This document shows, piece after piece, positions 58,187-64,000 of a stretch of DNA of 64,000 nucleotides. The DNA is from Roseovarius sp. TE539 (lineage in GTDB: Bacteria > Pseudomonadota > Alphaproteobacteria > Rhodobacterales > Rhodobacteraceae): assembly GCF_003298505.1 (NCBI RefSeq), contig NZ_QNGB01000001.1, positions 206,685-270,684 of the forward strand, given 5' to 3'. The first letter of the stretch is position 1. Every line of letters starts with the position of its first letter. The notes beneath the pieces are model-generated. The model did not search any database, was not told the origin of the DNA, and saw only the letters and a program-made list of their open reading frames with translations. Position numbers and translations under genes: made by a program.

Positions 58187-58783
58187 ATGACCGAAGCCCT
58201 GATCGTGATCGACATGCAGAACGATTTCTGCCCCGGTGGCGCGTTGGAGGTGCCCGAGGGAGATGTGATTGTGGCCGGAATCAACGCGCTGATGGCGGAG
58301 TTTCCGGCCGTTATACTGACCCAGGACTGGCATCCGGCCGGGCATTCCAGTTTCGCATCGAGCCACACGGGGCGGGCGCCCTTCGAAATGACGGAGATGC
58401 CCTACGGGCCGCAGATACTGTGGCCGGATCATTGTGTTCAAGGCAGTCGGGGGGCGGAATTCCATCCCGAGTTGAACACCGATCGTGCCGACCTGATCGT
58501 GCGCAAGGGGTATGACCCGGCTGTCGACAGCTATTCGGCGCTTTTCGAGAATGATCACGAAACCCCCACCGGCCTTGACGGATACCTGCGTGACCGCGGG
58601 TTGGAGAGATTGACGATGGTCGGACTGGCCACGGATTTCTGTGTCGGCTTTTCGGCCCAGGATGCGGCGGACAACGGTTACGAAGTGACACTGCGCTCGG
58701 ATCTGTGTCGGGCGATCAACCTTGATGGCTCGTTGGATGCTGCGCTGGAGGCGATGCGTGCCAAGGGCGTTCGGATCAGTTGA
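58187..58783 (+). CDS. pncA: Nicotinamidase / pyrazinamidase (isochorismatase family)
   Basis: This 198-residue hydrolase converts nicotinamide to nicotinate for NAD salvage. The catalytic Asp is in VIDMQNDFCPGGAL (about residue 9), the metal-site His residues are in TQDWHPAGHSSFAS, the Lys in VRKGYDP, and the nucleophile Cys is in GLATDFCVGFSAQDA. AAAGGAGG precedes the ATG. Its 3' end overlaps the convergent VanZ-like gene by 8 nt. Confidence 0.93.
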   Translation: MTEALIVIDMQNDFCPGGALEVPEGDVIVAGINALMAEFPAVILTQDWHPAGHSSFASSHTGRAPFEMTEMPYGPQILWPDHCVQGSRGAEFHPELNTDRADLIVRKGYDPAVDSYSALFENDHETPTGLDGYLRDRGLERLTMVGLATDFCVGFSAQDAADNGYEVTLRSDLCRAINLDGSLDAALEAMRAKGVRIS

Positions 58784-59138
58784 ACCTGCCTGTCCCGACC
58801 AGCCTTGCAAACACCACCCGGCCAAGGGCACAGCCAAGAGCCGCCCCGGCGCCGTCGGCCACCAGGTCACCCCAGGAGCGGGTCCTTCCGGTGAACGGCT
58901 GGAGCAGTTCGATCGCTCCGCCATAAGTCACGGCGGCGATGAAGATCCAGGGCACATGCCGCGGATGCACGGAAGCCACGGGTAAAACAAGGATGGCAAA
59001 GCCAAGGAAATGATTGAGCTTGTCGTTGGCCATGACCGGTCCGGTGGCGGGCATCGGGATGAAGCCCAGAACCGCGATGCAAAGGGCGATGGTCAGAGTC
59101 ATGGCAAGCCCCGCGCGTTGCTTGATCCGTTCAGTCAT
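58776..59138 (-). CDS. VanZ-like membrane protein
   Basis: This 120-residue protein has three or four hydrophobic segments and VanZ-family landmarks: [15 protein letters not shown], then [30 protein letters not shown]. VanZ-type proteins are linked to teicoplanin resistance in enterococci, but most proteobacterial members have no defined role. The start at 59138 follows GGATGAAC; an ATG two codons earlier is possible. Confidence 0.8.
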   Translation of the reverse strand: MTERIKQRAGLAMTLTIALCIAVLGFIPMPATGPVMANDKLNHFLGFAILVLPVASVHPRHVPWIFIAAVTYGGAIELLQPFTGRTRSWGDLVADGAGAALGCALGRVVFARLVGTGRFN

Positions 59139-59361
59139 GTTCATCCGGTCAAGACCCCTCGTGACGTTCTTCAGCCGATCCCGCGATTTGGCGCACAACA
59201 ATTCCGGACATGCAAGGAACCGCGGTGCCGACCAACCGACCGGCAAGGATTCGCGGGCCGTGATAGGACAAGGGCGCGCGGGCCTCGCCAAACCGGACGA
59301 TTCTGACTATAGGACTTCGGGCAATGGCCGGATGAAACCCGCGCAGGATCGAGAGGGCAAC

Positions 59362-60726
59362 ATGAACGTCAGGATATTCGGAACGGACGGGATTCGCGGG
59401 ACCGCCAACACATATCCGATGACGGCTGAAATGGCTCTGCGGATCGGTGCGGCCGCGGGCCGGCATTTTCGTCGTGACGGTGATAACGGGCATCGCGTGG
59501 TGATCGGCAAGGACACCCGCCGGTCCGGGTACATGCTCGAGAATGCCCTGACGGCGGGCCTGACCTCCACGGGCATGAACGTCCTTCTTCTCGGCCCGGT
59601 TCCGACCCCGGCGGTGGGTTTCCTGACCCGTTCGATGCGCGCCGATCTCGGGATCATGATCTCGGCCAGCCACAATCCGCATGACGATAACGGAATCAAG
59701 TTTTTCGGACCCGATGGATTCAAGCTGAGCGATGCCGATGAGCTTCAGATCGAGAATATACTGTCTGGTGACATCGTGCCGGTGCAACCCGCCAATATAG
59801 GACGGGCGCGCCGCATCGAACATGGTGAGGGGCGATATGCGGAATATGCCAAGACGACCTTTCCGCGCAACCGGCGCCTCAGCGGTGTGAAGGTCGTCGT
59901 CGACTGTGCCAACGGGGCTGCCTACCGTGCCGCCCCCGAAGTTCTTTGGGAACTGGGTGCGGAGGTGGTGCCGATGGGCGTGGAACCGGATGGCTACAAC
60001 ATCAACCGCGGATGCGGCTCAACCCGGCCCGAGGCCGCAGCGGCGCTTGTCTGTGACACTGGTGCGGACCTGGGCATATGCCTTGACGGAGACGCCGACA
60101 GAATCATCCTGATCGACGAGAAGGGGCAGATTGCCGATGGTGATCAGATCATGGCCCTTTTTGCCGGTATCTGGGCGGACGCTGGTAAACTGGCCCATGG
60201 AACCCTGGTGACGACGGTAATGTCCAACCTTGGTCTTGAACGTCACGTCGAGGCGCGCGGTCTGAAGCTGGAACGAACCCCGGTGGGGGACAGGCACGTG
60301 GTGGAACGTATGCGCCGGGGCGGTTTCAACCTCGGCGGGGAGCAGTCCGGCCATATCGTCATGACCGATTACGCCACAACCGGCGACGGGTTGATCGCCG
60401 GATTGCAGTTTCTTGCCGCGATGACCGGCGCCGACCGGCCCGCCAGCGAGCTGATGCGTAATTTCACGCCCGTGCCGCAATTGCTGGAAAACGTGCGTTT
60501 CGCCGCGGGGTCCGCCCCGCTCGAGTCTGCCCATGTCAGCACCGTGATCGCGGAACAGGAACGCCGCCTGTCGGGCTGCGGACGACTCCTGATCCGGAAA
60601 TCCGGGACGGAGCCGTTGATCCGGGTGATGGCGGAATGCGAGGATGAGGCACTTCTGAATGCCGCGGTTTCGGCGATTTCCGAAGCGGTTCGGTCTGTCT
60701 CGGGGATTGTCCCGGAAGGCTCTTGA
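59362..60726 (+). CDS. glmM: Phosphoglucosamine mutase
   Basis: This 454-residue enzyme interconverts glucosamine-6-phosphate and glucosamine-1-phosphate for UDP-GlcNAc. The phosphoserine Ser103 is in [13 protein letters not shown], the metal loop is [13 protein letters not shown], the sugar-binding loop is GGEQSGHIV, and the C-terminal phosphate loop is [13 protein letters not shown]. The start [13 protein letters not shown] follows GAGAGGG. It feeds both peptidoglycan and LPS/capsule precursors and lies 1 nt before the phosphatase gene. Confidence 0.95.
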   Translation: MNVRIFGTDGIRGTANTYPMTAEMALRIGAAAGRHFRRDGDNGHRVVIGKDTRRSGYMLENALTAGLTSTGMNVLLLGPVPTPAVGFLTRSMRADLGIMISASHNPHDDNGIKFFGPDGFKLSDADELQIENILSGDIVPVQPANIGRARRIEHGEGRYAEYAKTTFPRNRRLSGVKVVVDCANGAAYRAAPEVLWELGAEVVPMGVEPDGYNINRGCGSTRPEAAAALVCDTGADLGICLDGDADRIILIDEKGQIADGDQIMALFAGIWADAGKLAHGTLVTTVMSNLGLERHVEARGLKLERTPVGDRHVVERMRRGGFNLGGEQSGHIVMTDYATTGDGLIAGLQFLAAMTGADRPASELMRNFTPVPQLLENVRFAAGSAPLESAHVSTVIAEQERRLSGCGRLLIRKSGTEPLIRVMAECEDEALLNAAVSAISEAVRSVSGIVPEGS

Positions 60727-60727
60727 G

Positions 60728-61213
60728 GTGGCGGTATCCGGCGGCGCTTCCACGGGCGGTGAAAATCGCATTCTCGTGGTATGCTTCGGAAACATTTGCA
60801 GATCACCGTTGGGCGAACGTCTGCTTCGAGCAGCCTTGCCCACTGCAACCGTGAGCTCCGCGGGCATCGCCGCGCTGATTGGCCGTGGACCGAACGAGAC
60901 GACAGCGTGCGTCGCGGCGGCACGGGGTGTGTCGCTTGCCGACCATGTGGCGCGGCAGTTCACATCTTCGATGGGCGCCGGGCAGGATCTTGTTCTGGTG
61001 ATGGAGCCGTGGCACCGGCGGACGATCATTGCGGACGCGCCGCAATTGCAGGGACGCGTCATGCTTTTCGATCACTGGACCGGCGCGCGGGCCATCCCGG
61101 ACCCGTATCGCAGACCCGGGTCGGTTCACGCTGCTGTCTTCGACATGCTGATCCAGGGCGCGGATGCCTGGGCGTCACGGATCGGCCAAGGGATATCAGG
61201 CCCTGATGCCTAA
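60728..61213 (+). CDS. Low-molecular-weight protein tyrosine phosphatase
   Basis: This 161-residue phosphatase has the catalytic loop CFGNICRSP (Cys19, Arg25) near the N-terminus and the general-acid Asp in the IPDPYRRPG segment. LMW phosphatases of Wzb/Etp type control capsule or exopolysaccharide assembly by dephosphorylating tyrosine kinases, which suits the export permease that follows on the other strand. The start is a GTG one base after the glmM stop, with GGAAGG upstream. No cognate kinase is in the window. Confidence 0.85.
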   Translation: MAVSGGASTGGENRILVVCFGNICRSPLGERLLRAALPTATVSSAGIAALIGRGPNETTACVAAARGVSLADHVARQFTSSMGAGQDLVLVMEPWHRRTIIADAPQLQGRVMLFDHWTGARAIPDPYRRPGSVHAAVFDMLIQGADAWASRIGQGISGPDA

Positions 61214-62031
61214 CGCCTGGCGTCCCAACTGAGCGATGCGTGACGGCGCGTGTAGAATTCGCCCATCAGGCCGATGACGATCATCACCACCCCGACGGTG
61301 AGCGGATACTCGATCGAACTGTTGCGCGGGAAATAATTGATGAACACGAAGCCACGACATTGGTCGATGGCGTGAAAAAGCGGGTTCCAGTCGAACATCG
61401 CGAGAATATATCCGGGCATCATGTTGGCCACGAACATCTTGCCCGAGGCGATCATGTTGGCGCGCTGGTAGATCTGCGTGAATGTCGAGACGAAATTGGG
61501 AAACCACGGCTTGATCGACAACAGGACGAGGCCGAGCGCCACCGCGGTGAACCATGCAAGGAGGAGCATTCCGAAGGCCGGTACGGGCTCGTGGATGTCA
61601 AATTCCTTGAAGCCCACATGGTAGACGAAGAGGATCAGCAAAAGGCTCAAGACCTGAATGTAGAGAGCCCCGAGCGCCGCGGCCGAGACCGATATGATCG
61701 GGTTCATCGGCGCGTGCTTCATCATCGGAGATGCCGGCCCTGCCGCGCCCACGACCGCGCCAAGCGTCTTGATGTGAGTCAGGAAAAGGAAAATTCCCGA
61801 CATGATGTAAAGCAGGAAATCCCCGCGCAGCGCCGCCGAGCGCAAGCCGATAATGTTGAACATGACATAGAAGGCCAGGACGAAAATCACCGCCTGAAGG
61901 ATGTTGAGCCCTATGGCAATGATGGCATTGCCGTGGCCCTTGCGAACGTCACGGACGATCGAATGATAGACCAGTTCGGCCATCACGATGGCGGAATGCA
62001 GGCTTGATCTGGGTTTTACCTGTTGAAACAT
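61210..62031 (-). CDS. ABC-2 type polysaccharide export permease (KpsM-like)
   Basis: This 273-residue protein has six hydrophobic segments and KpsM/Wzm-like landmarks: an amphipathic N-terminus, VRDVRKGHGNAIIAI, MMKHAPMNPIISVSAAALGALY and a C-terminal FINYFPRNSSIEYPLTVGVVMIVIG segment. It should form the membrane channel of a capsule or O-antigen ABC exporter. No ATPase partner is in the window. The stop is TAG, overlapping the phosphatase gene end by 4 nt. Confidence 0.82.
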   Translation of the reverse strand: MFQQVKPRSSLHSAIVMAELVYHSIVRDVRKGHGNAIIAIGLNILQAVIFVLAFYVMFNIIGLRSAALRGDFLLYIMSGIFLFLTHIKTLGAVVGAAGPASPMMKHAPMNPIISVSAAALGALYIQVLSLLLILFVYHVGFKEFDIHEPVPAFGMLLLAWFTAVALGLVLLSIKPWFPNFVSTFTQIYQRANMIASGKMFVANMMPGYILAMFDWNPLFHAIDQCRGFVFINYFPRNSSIEYPLTVGVVMIVIGLMGEFYTRRHASLSWDARR

Positions 62032-62157
62032 AGCCCTGTCGCGCCCGCCCTTGCCTGAATTCTGATACGGAATTCTTGCCGATCCTTTAAGCAGACATCA
62101 TAAGGCACCGAGTGAAATGCATCAACAGGCGGCACCACGGCCGCGGGGAGCCCGGAT

Positions 62158-62958
62158 TTGGACTATGAAACGCTTGTACCGGTGATGCGTCGCCTCGCCA
62201 TCGAGGCGGGTGCACGGATCATGGAAATCTATCGTTCGGATGATTTCGACGTGAGCCTGAAATCCGATGACAGCCCCGTGACCGTGGCCGATGAGGCCGC
62301 CGATGCGTTGATTTCGGACGGGCTTGTTGCCGCCTTTCCCGGCGTGGCGCTGGTGACAGAGGAACAGGCTCAGTCCCATGCCGTAAACGCGGCGGATTTC
62401 CTGATCGTCGATCCTCTGGACGGTACCAAGGAATTCGTGCAGCGCCGCGGCGATTTCACGGTCAATATCGCCTGGGTCGAGGCGGGCGTGCCCCGCCGTG
62501 GCGTTGTCTATGCCCCGGCACGCGATCGGATGTTCTACACTCTGCCCGATGGTACGGCGGTGGAGGAAACGGGGCCTTTCGATCCGGATACCCCGGGCCT
62601 GACGAGGCCCTTGCACGTCTCGGAACCGGACAACTCCGCGCTGATGGTGGTGGCCAGCAAATCGCACCGCGATCAGGTGACCGAGGATTACATCGGCAAG
62701 TACGCCGTCAAGGACATGAAGAGTGCCGGTTCGTCCTTGAAGTTCTGCCTTGTCGCGTCGGGGGAGGCGGACCTTTATCCACGTCTGGGCCGGACGATGG
62801 AATGGGATACCGCCGCCGGCGATGCGGTGTTGCGCGGGGCCGGTGGCGTGGTGGTGCGCCATGATGATCACGCGCCGCTCGGCTACGGCAAGCCGGGCTA
62901 TGAAAACCCTTTCTTCATCGCCTGCGCACCCGGCGTGGCGCTGAAGCGGGCGGGCTGA
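62158..62958 (+). CDS. cysQ: 3'(2'),5'-bisphosphate nucleotidase CysQ-like (inositol monophosphatase family)
   Basis: This 266-residue magnesium-dependent phosphatase has DSPVTVADEAA, the metal-binding VDPLDGTKEF (about residues 84-93) and EWDTAAGDAVLRGAGG, the CysQ pattern. CysQ removes the 3'-phosphate of PAP, the by-product of PAPS-dependent sulfation and sulfate assimilation. The start is TTG at 62158 with GGGGAG 8 nt upstream; no ATG fits. It abuts kdsB with no gap, so both are co-translated. A PAPS-type sulfotransferase at 8.9-9.7 kb would produce its substrate. Confidence 0.85.
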   Translation: MDYETLVPVMRRLAIEAGARIMEIYRSDDFDVSLKSDDSPVTVADEAADALISDGLVAAFPGVALVTEEQAQSHAVNAADFLIVDPLDGTKEFVQRRGDFTVNIAWVEAGVPRRGVVYAPARDRMFYTLPDGTAVEETGPFDPDTPGLTRPLHVSEPDNSALMVVASKSHRDQVTEDYIGKYAVKDMKSAGSSLKFCLVASGEADLYPRLGRTMEWDTAAGDAVLRGAGGVVVRHDDHAPLGYGKPGYENPFFIACAPGVALKRAG

Positions 62959-63759
62959 ATGGGAGTTCTGATCGTCATACCCGCGCGCTATGCCTCTTCA
63001 CGTTATCCGGGAAAGCCGCTGGCGATGCTGACCGGTGCAGGCGGGGCGGCCCGCAGCCTGATCCAGCGCTCGTGGGAGGCGGCACAACAGGTGCGCGGGG
63101 CCGACAGGGTGGTCGTGGCCACGGATGACGGGCGCATCAGGGACGCGGCCGAGGGTTTCGGCGCCGAGGTGGTCATGACGTCGCCCGACTGCGCGAACGG
63201 TACGGAACGCTGCGCCCAGGCGCATGAGGCGCTCAGCCGGGCCTATGACATCGTGGTCAACCTCCAGGGAGATGCGCCGCTGACCCCGCCGTGGTTCGTC
63301 GAGGATCTCGTTGCCGGGCTCGCGGCCGACGCCTCCGCCGAGGTGGCAACACCGGTGCTGCGCTGCGACGGCCGGGCGCTGAACGGGTTTCTCGAGGATC
63401 GCGCCCAAGGCCGTGTCGGCGGCACGACAGCGGTTTTCGGCAACCGGCGCCACGCGCTCTATTTCTCGAAGGAAGTGGTGCCTTACACCGGCCAGAGCTT
63501 CGCGCCCGATGCCGCGACACCGGTTTTCCATCATGTCGGTGTCTATGCCTACCGTCCCGGCGCGCTGTCGGCCTATCCCGATCTTGCCCCCGGGCCGTTG
63601 GAGATGCTTGAGGGGCTGGAGCAGCTCCGGTTTCTCGAACACGGGCGCGCGGTGCTCTGCGTGAAAGTGGCGGCGCGTGACAGGCAATTCTGGGAACTCA
63701 ACAACCCCGAGGACATTGCGCGTCTCGAGGCTATGATGCGCGAGATGGGCATGGCCTAG
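62959..63759 (+). CDS. kdsB: 3-deoxy-manno-octulosonate cytidylyltransferase (KdsB-like)
   Basis: This 266-residue nucleotidyltransferase activates a 3-deoxy-2-ulosonic acid such as Kdo with CTP. Family motifs are VLIVIPARYASSRYPGKPL at the N-terminus, NGTERCAQA, VVNLQGDAPL with the metal-binding Asp, and HHVGVYAYRP. It starts immediately after the cysQ stop. With the KpsM-like permease it points to a Kdo-containing capsule or LPS. An IS element begins about 15 nt after its stop. Confidence 0.85.
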   Translation: MGVLIVIPARYASSRYPGKPLAMLTGAGGAARSLIQRSWEAAQQVRGADRVVVATDDGRIRDAAEGFGAEVVMTSPDCANGTERCAQAHEALSRAYDIVVNLQGDAPLTPPWFVEDLVAGLAADASAEVATPVLRCDGRALNGFLEDRAQGRVGGTTAVFGNRRHALYFSKEVVPYTGQSFAPDAATPVFHHVGVYAYRPGALSAYPDLAPGPLEMLEGLEQLRFLEHGRAVLCVKVAARDRQFWELNNPEDIARLEAMMREMGMA

Positions 63760-63773
63760 GCGGCGTCTGCATT

Positions 63774-64000
63774 TAGGGGATTCCCAAATCGGTTCTCGTT
63801 TGATTCAAGATCAAAAACGGGAGGCGATCTTGAGCAGACGGACTTTGACAGACAGGCAGTGGGCGATCATCGAACCTTTGGTTCCTGGCAAGGAAGGTGA
63901 TCGCGGGCGGACCGGGGCGGACAACCGGCTTTTCCTTGATGCGATCTTGTGGCTGGCGCGGGGAGCCTCGCCGTGGCGCGATCTGCCGCCCGAATTGGGC
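63774..64000 (+). mobile_element. IS5-family (IS427-like) insertion sequence, left end, partial
   Basis: After kdsB the sequence changes to an IS end: TTAGGGGATTCCCAAATCGG marks the probable left terminal repeat, preceded by a TA/TNA-type target. A transposase gene begins 56 nt inside. The right end lies outside the window, so the length and target duplication cannot be checked. Start is accurate to a few bases. Confidence 0.75.
63830..64000 (+). CDS. IS5-family transposase, N-terminal part (truncated by window edge)
   Basis: The frame is open for 57 codons to the window edge. It reads (M)SRRTLTDRQWAIIEPLVPG, then GADNRLFLDAILWLARGASPWRDLPPELG, the N-terminal helix-rich domain of IS427-group IS5 transposases. 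The start is TTG with GGGAGG about 6 nt upstream. Members of this group often need a frameshift between two frames; that part is outside the window. Confidence 0.85.
   Translation, partial: MSRRTLTDRQWAIIEPLVPGKEGDRGRTGADNRLFLDAILWLARGASPWRDLPPELG

Noticed and set aside
62069..62090. GAATTC repeated 7 nt apart upstream of the KpsM-like gene
   Set aside because: Two self-complementary hexamers without wider symmetry or a recognised operator; likely chance.
63799..63815. FNR-like inverted repeat TTTGAT-N5-ATCAAA
   Set aside because: The spacer is 5 rather than 4 nt and it lies inside the IS end, where sub-terminal inverted repeats for transposase are expected.

Overview
This 64 kb window comes from a chromosome of the Rhodobacterales (Rhodobacteraceae, roseobacter-like Alphaproteobacteria). 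The evidence is a moderately high GC content, the rho-mnmE-mnmG-rsmG-parA-parB block beside maf-aroE-coaE-dnaQ-secB, a RegB-SenC-RegA redox regulon, HrcA/GrpE, HslVU, AddAB, and AmgK/MurU. Nearly all of it is dense vertical core genome, with genes overlapping by ATGA, GTGA or 8-nt junctions. The only clear mobile element is the left end of an IS5-type insertion sequence at the right edge.

Layout. 1-4.7 kb: start of a lipoprotein gene, an Fe-S RNA methyltransferase, a CCA-adding enzyme, two Nudix hydrolases and Hsp33. 4.6-6.4 kb: a receiver-PP2C phosphatase divergent from an Hpt protein. 6.4-14.5 kb: ilvA, argG, a sulfotransferase/class IV aminotransferase pair, an exported MsrA, a sugar kinase and maeB. 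14.6-21.6 kb: mutS, grpE-hrcA, rph-rdgB-hemW. 21.6-29 kb: the leftward origin-proximal operon parB/parA/rsmG/mnmG/mnmE/rho/hemJ, with two perfect parS sites. 28.96-29.38 kb is the only gene-free stretch above 300 nt and is the probable chromosomal origin. 29.4-32.1 kb: the rightward maf-aroE-coaE-dnaQ operon. 32-40 kb: secB, fxsA, a Tim44-like protein, mltA, an Smr protein, an MFS transporter, hslU/membrane protein/hslV and trxA. 40-48.7 kb: addA, addB, murU, amgK, tsaE. 48.8-53.1 kb: a DivL-like PAS protein with a perfect CtrA-type box, then regB | senC, regA. 53-64 kb: GNAT, HD and FkbM enzymes, ahcY, trhO, a small unknown gene, pncA, a VanZ-like protein, glmM, and an envelope cluster (LMW tyrosine phosphatase, ABC-2 permease, CysQ-like, KdsB-like), then the IS end.

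How the parts fit. The centre is the replication and segregation hub: oriC with ParAB-parS and tRNA/rRNA modification genes, transcribed away from the origin on both sides. Two loci look tied to the alphaproteobacterial CtrA cell-cycle/gene-transfer-agent network: the DivL-like PAS gene, with the only TTAA-N7-TTAA match I found, and the PP2C/Hpt pair, whose shared promoter has a near-match overlapping a GANTC methylation site. No clearly unprecedented system was seen. The least explained items are the sulfotransferase-aminotransferase pair, the membrane protein wedged between hslV and hslU, the PP2C/Hpt pair and the small gene at 57.8-58.1 kb.
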